NCBI GenBank assembly: GCA_911728455.2
Contig: CAJVRT020000003.1
Coordinates: forward strand, 1 to 64,000
Direction of reading: 5' to 3'
DNA: 64,000 nt
DNA from: Marthasterias glacialis
Taxonomy: Eukaryota > Echinodermata > Asteroidea > Forcipulatida > Asteriidae
Program-made: the position numbers and the translations under genes
Shown here: one piece after another, positions 23,138 through 32,957 of the stretch
Layout: every line of letters begins with the position of its first letter
Position numbering within the stretch: position 1 is the stretch's first letter
The notes under the pieces: model-generated
Database searches by the model: none
What the model was told of the DNA's origin: nothing
Seen by the model: only the letters and a program-made list of their open reading frames with translations

Positions 23138-24609
23138 AGGGGCACACCAGCTTCGTTGGGCTATTTGGGCTACAAAATAGGCTAACATATGACTTCAAAG
23201 GTCTTCCAGGAATGGAGAAGCAATTGTTCCTAAAAGAAACCATCAAATTTTGCCGTATTCAAGCATTTTTCAAAAAACGATTTATCCGAACCAAAAAAGT
23301 GGTTCGGATAAATCATGTGATCTTCGGAGTTAGTTTTACTTCCAGCCCTGTAAAAGTAAATTACTGAACCAAATTTAAATTTTTTTTTTTACAATTATTT
23401 ACGAGTATTTGACAAAAAAAATTTTGCATTCAGATAATTGATACAATTTGCAAATAATGATGAAAAATCGAACGTAATATTAGCATTCAGAGAGTCCATG
23501 CAACCGAAGTGTGTTTTACGGCGCACCAGCGTGGGAGCTAGCGGAATGTAAACCTTGGGGCATATCCCGTACATCCGGTGCCGTGTCTCGTGGGGCCAAA
23601 GACAAACCCCGGGGCATGAACTCCCCATTGTCGGTCCAGCCGTAAGCTTGGGAGCTTGTCGGAGGGGTAGGGAGCCAGACCGACAATTACGTTTTTTACG
23701 ACTGTTTAAGTCTGTACCCCTAGCTATTATCCCCTAACTATTGTAACGTGTTGCACGCGGGACAACGACGGGGAATGTTTGTCCATGGAGGTAGAAATTA
23801 GACTAATTTCTACCTCCATGGTTTATCCCATACAGCTGACCTAAATACTTCTATGATAGCTGCATAATGTCCACTCCCCACCCCCCCCCCCCCAATCGCC
23901 ACAAAAAAAACCTGGTGGCGTTGGCTGCGGCCTGCCAGTGAAGTCATCGCCCGAAAAATGGAAGAATACCATCGCTAAAGCTGCCAGGAGAAAGGCAATC
24001 CTTTTGCAGCGAAGGCGGGAGGCTTGCTTGGCACATGCTGGTTTTCCCTTTGGATTTATCTTTTTTTTTTTTTTTTTTAACTTTTCGTTGGACCGCCTTG
24101 TGGGTGTTTTTCCTTGTGATGTTTTTTGTACCCATCCTTGGATGTCGAAGAAACGTTCTCCATTGTAAGTAAGTTCATCCAGTTCTGCGTACACAGAATA
24201 CAAACTGTCCATTATGTCTGTTTTTTATTTACATGTGAATTTGAAAGTTGGACAAGAGGTAGGATCACTGACATTTGACGGGGGGGGGGGGGGGGGGGGG
24301 GGAGCCGGCTGGAAGAACATGATAGGGCGTGCTATGTCTGAATAACCACGACGACGATTATGTGTTTTTTATTTACAAGTGAATTTGTGCTGGATTGATA
24401 TGAAGTCTGATGCCTCGCTTTTGTAATAATTCATACATAAACAGAGCACCAGTCTACTTGCGCAACAATGTCACGTAAACTTGACAGTTGCAACGGCTGG
24501 AAAAGCGTATAAGCTTACCTTTGACCGTGTTTTGTTTTTTTCACATTTTTCGTTATTGTCTGTCATTCCACATCACTAAGTTAGGTAAACCGTAAGCCGG
24601 TGTGTCCCT
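23138..24609. mobile_element. 1.47 kb DNA transposon with TTAA target duplication
   Basis: The ends are inverted: AGGGGCACACCAGCTT at the left, and AGGGACACACCGGCTT read inward from the right. TTAA flanks both sides at 23,134-23,137 and 24,610-24,613. TTAA duplication is characteristic of piggyBac and Kolobok elements. There is no transposase ORF. The interior carries a perfect 39 bp hairpin (23,783-23,821), C- and T-homopolymers and a 25-base G run near 24,280. Confidence 0.8.
23783..23821. repeat. Perfect 18 bp-arm hairpin
   Basis: CCATGGAGGTAGAAATTA, then GAC, then its exact reverse complement. It lies inside the TTAA element. A related palindrome with the same outer core lies at 57,346-57,369 inside another element. 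Confidence 0.95.
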
Positions 24610-24849
24610 TTAATGGTGTTTTACAAAGTGGAGACAAAGATGTCCGTTACTCCAGTGGTAATATTTAAAGCTATACTCACACTTCAAACTATTGCAGTTT
24701 GTGCTGTACCCTAAAATACATCCTTAATAGTGTTTGGGTACCTGTGGTGACCTTAATACATTTCTGTAAATGACTATTTAAAATCGGGGAGCTGGGGAGG
24801 AGGGCAAAGATCTGGATATTAAAAAGATTTTTTTATTTTATTTTTTACT
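24610..24849. other. Short spacer
   Basis: Nothing recognised between the TTAA element and the following dispersed repeat. Confidence 0.4.
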
Positions 24850-25170
24850 TAAGGCCCAGGCTTAAAAAAAGATAAAAACTAGTTAGCTAGGTCAATGCTT
24901 AGAAGGTTGTGTTATGTATCCCCCCTTAAAAAAAACCCCATAAAATAAAACAAACCCCTTGGTTGGAAAGTTTAAAAGCATGATTTACTCAAAACAGTCC
25001 TACGCCTGAACTTTTATCAACATAAATGCCATTTCCCCAGGGTGGTGTGTGATTGTATTTTATGTGAAACTAACATTAAACAACTATGCTTCCATTTTTA
25101 ACATATCAAGCACAATCAAGCTTGGTTTGTTTTGCTCAAGATATACAATGAAACCTACCAATTGCCAATG
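24850..25170. repeat. Dispersed repeat, copy 1 (partner at 28,030-28,330)
   Basis: Shares with 28,030-28,330 the ordered landmarks AGGCCCAGGCT, AGCTAGGTCAAT, TTTAAAAGCATGA, CATAAATGCCAT, AACATTAAACAACTA and CAATTGCCAATGATC, all in the same orientation. Non-coding. Confidence 0.75.
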
Positions 25171-26079
25171 ATCATAAATTCATAAATACCCCAGTCAGTT
25201 TGGGACAATTTGGGCAGTCCTATTGGTTAAAACGCGGTCACATGACTGTTAAAGACCAGTTTTAAATGGCTGATAAAGACATAGCTGAAGCTGTGAACGT
25301 GCGTTCTGCGCTCATTATAGCCAACAAGCATGTTGGCATACCAGCATACCTGGGTGCTAATTTACGTTTAGCATAATCAATACATAACGGCACTCTTAAT
25401 TAAGATCTATTAGTACATGCGCGTATGCGCAACCATTGATCGTCGATCCTTCGTGAAAAAAAAATTTAACAAAACAGAAAAGACTCACAGATTTTTCAAC
25501 AATACTACGCTTTTGACAGAAAGGGCATTTATGAATGGGAATAAAAGAGTAGTGTCTCAGTCTTCAACGGTGTTTGGGTACTTGTCATGACAATAATACA
25601 TTTCTGTAAATGACTAGGATGGAAGAGGTCTGGATATTTAATGAATCTTTTTACGTGGCCGGTACCAGGTACCGTACTGGATACCTCTTGTTTTGGTTGT
25701 TTAAGGTTTTTTTTTTTTTTTTGTTCTTTTGATATTTTTCTCTGTGTGACTTCTTGGTCACAACCTTGTCAGAATGACTTGAAACTTTCGAAACTAAAGA
25801 AATCATACTTGACGTTACAGCAAAACAGCAAACCTGGATTCATTCCAGAATGGAAAAAAAAACAGCTTTCATATTTGCAGAAATCTATTATTGGTGTTAT
25901 ATGGACAATTTGTTAAATATCATGTTTCAGGAAACCTCTACTGTCATGGGTCAATTAGCTAACGTAAAAGAAAAATATTCAATGGCAAAAAACTCCACAT
26001 ATCACCAACAGGCTTAGAAGCAAATATTTGTTATGATATGGAGATTATTTTAGAGTTTTGAAATTTTAAATCGTATCCA
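25171..26079. other. Spacer with a possible further repeat
   Basis: 25,200-25,300 (TTGGTTAAAACGCGGTCACATG) resembles the reverse complement of 35,500-35,620, suggesting an interspersed repeat. No gene is seen. Confidence 0.45.
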
Positions 26080-26700
26080 TCGGTTTGGTCCAACTCTTAG
26101 GACTAACACAGGAATCTCTTTCCTTGCTGAAAAAATTAGTTATCATATGTAGATGATAATAAAAACATTAAAATTTCAAAATTGTCTCTACTGTTTTGGT
26201 TCATCGAGCGAAAACAATGAAAAACAAAGAAGGTTCATAGCTCCTGAACGAAACAAAGTAGAGACCTACAACTCCAGTCAAAATTAATTTCAATAAGGTG
26301 TAAATAACAAGAAAAACATAAAATGTCAGAAAGTTGCATCATTCTGATCCAGAGAGCTAAAACAATGGACTCCAAAATAGCGAAGGCCGTAACTCCCTAA
26401 CAAGGCATGCAATGAAAATGACACTTTGTGCAAGTATTGCTCATAGGATGGTGATTATTTTGAAACCTTAAAATGTATGGTACAATGAGCTAAAACAATA
26501 GAATATTTAAAGAGCCATAATTCTTGAATGAGCTATTGTACAACTTTGTAGTTTGGCAAAAAACACATTCCTGACCGGTAGATGGGAATTACTGCTCTAA
26601 TTTCAGAAAACATTTACCGTCACACGCTACTGAGCTACAACAGAGAGAATCTTAAATGTGCAGTAAGCCACGAATGGAGCATCACATTGGCTTCAAAATT
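26080..26700. repeat. Degenerate ~140 bp tandem repeat
   Basis: The phrase GAGC(T/G)AAAACAAT recurs at 26,208, 26,354, 26,487 and (decayed) 26,632, with similar surroundings such as GCCATAATTCTTGAAT or GCCGTAACTCCCTAAC. The period is 133-146 bp and the identity is low. Confidence 0.45.
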
Positions 26701-26950
26701 GGCACAAACATTAGTCTTACTATGGAAAAGATTATAGAAAGTCAAAATGAAACAATGAAATAATCATTTCAATCGCTTCAAGTCTTTAATATATCAACTT
26801 GCAGGATTCGTATTACTTCTGAAAATGAAGGTGGAATGATGACGTTATCACATACATGTCCATTATGTAAGCATTTGGCCCGAAAACAGTAATAATTCAA
26901 AAGCATTATAATTTACAAGGACTCAAAGGTGCATCAAATAACTCAGCGAA

Positions 26951-27295
26951 CACGTTAAAAACTGAAGTGTTGAATCCAACACTTACATGTGTGCGGTCAG
27001 TGACTACACTTTGAAAGTGTTGAATCCAACATTGTTAATGTTAAATCCAGCATTTTAGAATATCAAATCAAACGCCCAAGAGTTGAATTCAACAATTTAA
27101 ATGTTAATGTTAATTTTTTTTTCATTTAAATTGTTGAATCAGCACTTTAAATGTTGCATTAACAGTTTAAAAGCAAGATCAATCGTTTTACACGCTGGAT
27201 TTAACATTTTTAAATGTTGGGTTCAACGCTTTCAAAGTGAAGTCACTGACCGCACATATGTAAGTGTTGGATTCAACTCTTCAGTTTTAAGCGGG
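26951..27295. mobile_element. 345 bp foldback element built from TGTTGAATCCAACA motifs
   Basis: The two arms are inverted repeats about 95 bp long, with only scattered mismatches in the outer parts (AACTGAAG, GTTGAATCCAACACTTACAT and TGCGGTCAGTGAC in both). The near-palindrome TGTTGAATCCAACA recurs several times inside. No ORF; the target duplication is not evident. Confidence 0.8.
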
Positions 27296-27630
27296 TAGTG
27301 GATAATCCAGCTGCTTTACAATGTACAGGGTGTTTGGGTTTAAATCACGGCCGGGTCAGGCCTTTTTTCCATTTCTTTTCTTCAATTCTTCTTTTCTCAT
27401 TTAATTGAGAACTTGGTCAGGAGGAAAACCTGAACAAAACCGTGTTTAATCTCACAATCATGGATAATTAATATGTCATCAATGTTTACAATACAAACTT
27501 TTGACTCTACAGAATTATGTTTAGTACAAACATATAATAACATCAATGAATCTTCAACCACTACTAATGACGTTATCACATGTATGTGGAAACAATTTAG
27601 CAGCATTACAATGTCAAGATCCCAAACGAC

Positions 27631-27712
27631 TCTCGGAGTGCTCAGTGGTATAGTGGATATGGCAACTGATCTTAAACTCAGAGGGTGTGGGTTCGAATCA
27701 ACACTGCGTCGT
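27631..27712 (+). repeat. tRNA-derived sequence (SINE head or tRNA pseudogene)
   Basis: GTGCTCAGTGGTATAGTGG resembles an internal A box with D loop, and GGTTCGAATCA 50 bp downstream is a B box. The anticodon and T arms do not pair properly, so this is not a working tRNA; a tRNA-headed SINE or a decayed pseudogene fits better. Confidence 0.4.
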
Positions 27713-28029
27713 ATTTCCCACTATTTTATTTTCTTAAGAAATGTGTTATTAATGGTTAAACAATTGGAATAATAACATTAGGTTTTTAGGTCAGAGACAT
27801 CTAGTATGACAGTTTTGAAACTTTTGTCATTGTCTTGGCATTTTAAAATTGGTGATATTTAATTGATAACTTGGCAAAGAGTGACCTTTTTTCCATTTCT
27901 TTTCTTCTTCTCTGTTTCTTTTCTTATTTAATTGAGAACTTGCTCAATAGTGAAATATATAAGAGAAACCTATCGTTTGTTGACACTGTTACAAACGACT
28001 GTCTAGTTTAATTTGTATTTGTCTTGTGT

Positions 28030-28330
28030 TTTTGAGGCCCAGGCTAAAAAAGGCTAAACACTGGTTACATAGCTAGGTCAATTCTAGGAGGTTGTTTAAA
28101 AGCATGAATTACCAGAAACAGTCCTGCACCTAAACTTGTATCACCATAAATGCCATGTCCCCAGGGTTTAGTGTATGTGCATTCTACATGTATGTGACAC
28201 TAACATTAAACAACTACATGTATATAATGCTTTGATTTAACATGTCAAGCACATTCTATTTTTGGTCTGTTTTACTTAAAAAGACAGTCAAGATACAGCA
28301 TAGCCTATCAATTGCCAATGATCGGAAAAT
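28030..28330. repeat. Dispersed repeat, copy 2 (partner at 24,850-25,170)
   Basis: Same orientation and order of landmarks as copy 1, with several small deletions. Confidence 0.75.
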
Positions 28331-29682
28331 AATAAATGACAAAGTTTGATATGAGAAAAACAAAATATGAGTACAAGTATTTACATCAAAACTGACATGA
28401 GCAAGAAACTGTATCTAAATGAAATGATGACCCAGTCGCTCACATCACCTGTGCATGTACAAACTATCCAATAAAACACAACAGAGTTAAGCTTCAAATT
28501 AAACACACATTCATTTATATTCCTTGTGGAATTATTACATGCAAGGTAAATGTTTAAGAAGAAATATTTTTCTTGGGTTCACTATATGAATGGAAGATAT
28601 ACCTGGCATGATAAATAACTATACATGTAGTTCAAAGTTATTGCAAGAGGATCCATGGCTGGTTGGCTTAGTACAAAACTTACTATGTAAACTTGGAGAT
28701 GTAATTAATTAACTGATACCAATCATACTTGGACATGTACATTATCTTATTTGTATTTGTTTACGTTCAAGTTGATTTACATACAATGTGAATCTCAGTA
28801 GGTTAATTACAAACAAGGGGCGTGTTGTCTGACTTTGGACTACATCATCAAACTACAGTACAGCAAACAATGGCTCATCAAGTTTGCAATAGTTCACATG
28901 TAAAGTGGGTTATGCAGAACCAAATTAGAAAAACTCAAATGCCAAGCCAATTTTTTCTGTAAGGGATGGCTCATCCAGGTGGAATTCTCGTTCTAAAAGT
29001 AACTAGCGTAGTTGGGCCCGATGTTTGCATATGAAATGTTGCAGTTAATGTAATGTGGGTTGAGGGTCTAATTTTCAAGATCTATACCAGTAAGAGATAC
29101 AGAGTGTCACTCTGTACTAGTCAAACAGATCACAGATCAAAGAGTACAAGAAGGAAATGAACCCTGAGCTGGAGTTTACAAAAACAGTTAAAATGTGTAT
29201 CAATCTTAAATGCTAAGGAGAGTGATGTCACAGTACAAATTACTAAGGTAAAACTGAAAACTCATCTTAAGATGAATCTTATAATGCTTTTGGAAATCAA
29301 GCCCAGGATCCTCAGAATTTAATAATATTATAACATTTTCTACACTGGTTTTGTCATTTGTTCATCAATACTTTCTTACGTACGTGTTACTTGTGAGGAA
29401 TGATATTAACTGTAGAGTTTCATCTAAGTTGAAGATACAATACTATGATGAAAGAGAAGAGAATGACCCTGGTGTTTCTAGCTACAATACCAGATTTATC
29501 CATTGATTTAATGCAAGTGTTTTGTGGTTGAATGACAATAAGTAAATTCAACTAAGAGGCAGCTGTACTGTCACTGTACTGTGTTCATGACTAATGACCA
29601 ATGTTTGACATCTCACCACAGCTTGAAACCGTAACTGATTGAGGTTTTCATCAGCATAATCAACACTAAATAAGATACACCA
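28331..29682. other. Spacer; 29,080-29,600 matches block A at 14,330-14,600
   Basis: The match includes AGTGTCACTCTGTACTAGTC, AACAGATCACAGATCAAAGA and AAGTGTTTTGTGGTTG in both. This marks the left part of duplication block B. No gene is visible. Confidence 0.5.
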
Positions 29683-30844
29683 AATAGACCGATTGCGCGA
29701 CAATGTTTACATCCGGTCACGTGACCCCTATCGCGTATGATGTCATACAGCTTGTGAAAAAATACGTGTAAAGAGATAGGCCGTGACACAGAGTGAGTTC
29801 GAAAAACAGTCGATTATACTTTCGTTAAGCGATGAAATACTTAATCAGCCCCTTTATTTAAAGTAGTATAGTGTGGCATTAATTTAAATCACATCACTGT
29901 TCTAAAAAGAGGTTTTTTAAGCCATGCACTGCCGGCGTCGGACGACTATTATGTAGCCACCCGTCTGTTATTTTGTTTGCAATGTTGGCCTAAATCACTG
30001 TAAAAAAAGGATGAACAACGTTGGAAAATAGGATTTGAGGCATTGCATGGTGAGGTATCAATGTATATTTGGTTTGCGGTAACACCATGTGATTATATCT
30101 ACTTTGCTATATACAGTAGATTGTTCTCAGAGACCAAACTCACTCCGCGGTAGTGAAGTTATCCGAGAAGTCCCCTCAATCCACTAAGCGAAAAAAGGAG
30201 TAGTAGTCCCGGCCGATTTCCTACCCCCAGGTAGTACTTAAAAAGCAGGACAGTTCTTTTCAGAACTACGTTGTCTCCCGAATTCCGAAAAATCTACTCA
30301 GCGGTAGTAGAATAATAGCAAGACAAGTTCTCACAGAACAATCTACTGTATATAGCAAAGTAGATATAATCACATGGTGTTACTGCAAACCAAATATACA
30401 ACGTTGGAAAGTGAGCATTAATACTTAGCCTTGCAGAATTTCAAATAGGCAAAGGAATCACACAGTTTTGGAAAGCAATTTCTTTGTAGGATTTCAGCTT
30501 CAAAACTTTGAGATTTTTGTGTTGAAAAGTGTGTGGTGATCGCGGTCGTCTGGCCTAACGTTCCGTCGTGCACTGTACACACCGTGCACATTTATACGGT
30601 ACTTTTACAATTTTCAAGACTTGCTGGAACTGTCCATACTGGCTTTATTCAGCCACTTGAAGGTCTTTGGTACAAACTCTGGAATATGTTTCAAAAAATT
30701 TCGAGCAAAAAAAGCCTTGATCGAATTAACTTAATGCATTAATCATCGTGTACCGTACCACCCTTTCCTATGGAGGATTACGTGTGTGTTTACATTTTTA
30801 ACCCAACAGGGGTCACGTGACGTAGATCGCTCAATCGGTCTATT
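29683..30844. mobile_element. Old non-autonomous DNA element, copy 2, interrupted by a foldback element
   Basis: The left end AATAGACCGATTGCGCGA and the right end, read inward, AATAGACCGATTGAGCGA are inverted repeats of ~18 bp. A second inverted pair, GTCACGTGACCCC, lies slightly inside. The body aligns with 4412-5142 except for the insertion near 30,031-30,398. Without the insert the element is ~0.8 kb with no coding capacity. Confidence 0.8.
30064..30398. mobile_element. 335 bp foldback element with 64 bp, 63/64-matched TIRs
   Basis: Left arm 30,064-30,127 (TATATTTGGTTTGCGG start) and right arm 30,335-30,398 match as inverted repeats at 63 of 64 positions; the single difference is G/A near position 16. 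The TATA ends suggest a TA target. The surrounding older element resumes at CAACGTTGGAAA (30,399-30,410), a string also present at 30,017-30,028, so a short stretch around the insertion is duplicated. The close arm match points to recent activity or arm-to-arm correction. Confidence 0.9.
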
Positions 30845-32470
30845 GAAAAATTATGTAATAAATGGCAAATGCCTGGATACCAAACAAAAGGCAAACCGGC
30901 CTGGACAGACCAACAGGACCAACATGTGAGATGATGGACTACTGTGGTCATACACATGAACATTCATGAACACCTTGTTCAAGACTGCCTCAAAGGACTA
31001 CCATGTCCCTACAAAACACACAATGGGCAACAGTTCCCAAACACAAACTGCACAAAATACCACATGAAAATGTGGGGACAAATGACCCCGGATACAGGTC
31101 AAAACCTGACCCACAAATAAACATATTGCATTCCTCGTACGGAAGTGTCGGTGGGGCTGCCTCAGCAAACACAATCATCACAGAAGTATGGGGAATAACA
31201 ATTAATTCAAAAAGGATGTCGGATTCAGACTTTTGGGCTGGACAATCAATATGAAGATGGTTTATTGATCTCAATTACTTTTATATAACATAATTACAAT
31301 CAGCCTTCAGTATTCACTAATGACAGAAGAAGAGTTTGGGTAGCGTATGTATAATGTCAGAGAAACATAACTACATGGGCTACACAACTTTATAATCTGA
31401 TAGCCAATGCGTGACTGATGATGTACTCAATATGAATGGATCTCGATCATACCCATAGTTAAGTGCTATCCCAATACGGTATTCACGGTACAACGGGAGT
31501 GTACCGAGAGAGGCCGGCATCGTGTGTGAAATTGGTGGGTCCACTGCCACGAATCTACGGGGGAGTGTGTCGGACCGTACTGGAAAGCATGGGTATTCAA
31601 TGGTCAAATGTGGCACTGCACCATTCAATGTAACATTAGGTGTTCACCAGAGATTCGCATTTCACAGCATGATACAGCTCTCAAGCACAGCAATGCTTGA
31701 ATCCTGCAACTGTACCATAAGTATCGAGTACAATCAATCGAATCAAAGCCGGACCCTGTATTTCAAGGATATATCAGGCTATCGAGATAACTCGCCGTCA
31801 ACATCTGAAGACGGGACTTATATAGGAAATCTACAGTCTAGAATGAATAAAACATTTGGCAAGTTCAGGGTCTTGGCCAATTAGAAACTGCCATGCTGGA
31901 AGAAACAGAGAAAGAGCTAGTTCACAGCAAGTTCATAACCCAAATAAGGAGTGGAGGATTGCAAGTGTAAAGTGATTGACGTCGTAGAGTGAGGGCGGCG
32001 CTTGCCTTTGGTTGTGTACAAACAAACCGCACTGTGTACAAGTATATTGCATGGCAGAATTGAACACAGCATCTCTCGTGTACAAATATTTTACGCACAT
32101 TGCATGGAGGTTCATGTACATTAACTTATCAAACATCTCTATTGCATACACGCGATTACTATGGCATTGGATTCATGTACACAGATTTATGCACATCGCT
32201 ATGGCACGAACGCATTTGCTATTGCATGGGGTTTTGTACACAGGCAAGAGTAGGTGTGGCTCATAGATCGCGCGCAAGTCTCTGTTGCATAATGCAAATA
32301 CAACGCTGAAAATGCATGTGTGACTGTGTATTTTCATAACGGACTCCGTGCGTGGATAATGTGGGGCTAAGGGAAAGGGCACAGACAGCTTTGATAAAGT
32401 CTTTCATAATACATGTATGACTTTGTGATCAAGTCTACCATTAATGAAGAAGCTACTGGTATAAAGAACT
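30845..32470. other. Spacer before TRIM B, with an unexplained open frame
   Basis: A 120-codon plus-strand frame at 31,522-31,884 is mixed in composition, with several N-x-S/T sites, but I recognise no domain and find no paralogue in the window. 32,000-32,270 contains loosely repeated TTGCATGG and TGTACA words. No gene is called. Confidence 0.4.
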
Positions 32471-32552
32471 CATCAACATCAACATTTCTGACTTATTTTC
32501 TCTTAGAATTCACAGATTAACATTTTCACAAGAACATGCACATCCGATAAGA

Positions 32553-32582
32553 ATGGCAATAAATACAAGAGCATTACGATGA
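32553..32582 (+). other. Vestigial copy of the TRIM acceptor and start codon (block B)
   Basis: About 400 bp upstream of TRIM B is a second copy of the acceptor-plus-start region. It has TCTTAGAATTCACAG, then AGAATGGCAATAAATACAAG matching AGAATGGCATCAAATACAAG at the real start. The frame gives MAINTRALR and a stop, against MASNTRALSE in the true protein. The same relic lies at 53,573 in block C; block A keeps only the acceptor part near 16,590-16,604. Confidence 0.8.
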
Positions 32583-32957
32583 TTTTAGAATCAACAATTT
32601 GCATCTGAAGATTGCTGGAAGTTGAGGCATGAAAACATGTTATTGCTACCGGAGCATCTGAATAAATATCATCAGTCTCACTACATCCAGTTAGATCATT
32701 GACCCAATGGTCATGTTGGTTCCTTTGGTCACTTTTTATAACCCCAATGAATATAACCCCACAGTAAATAATATACCCAGCAGACACAGACCTTACCCCC
32801 AAAAAACATGTAAAACTACCTTGAGGGTTTCATGTTTATCAAGTCAACAGCTTTGAAATGTCACTGGATTGGACAGCACCATCATTTATCAACCATTTCT
32901 AAGTCATTTTATCTTATAATTCACAGGTCAACAATTTGGCAAGTACTTCCATTCAGA

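Noticed and set aside
24276-24303. G homopolymer inside the TTAA element as a functional element
   Set aside because: A single long homopolymer is more likely instability or a sequencing limit; no flanking structure supports function.
32832-32957. Upstream ATG for TRIM B (and 53,851 for TRIM C) as the start
   Set aside because: The added residues fall in the conserved intron end before the acceptor, differ in length between paralogues, and TRIM A has no such ATG in frame.
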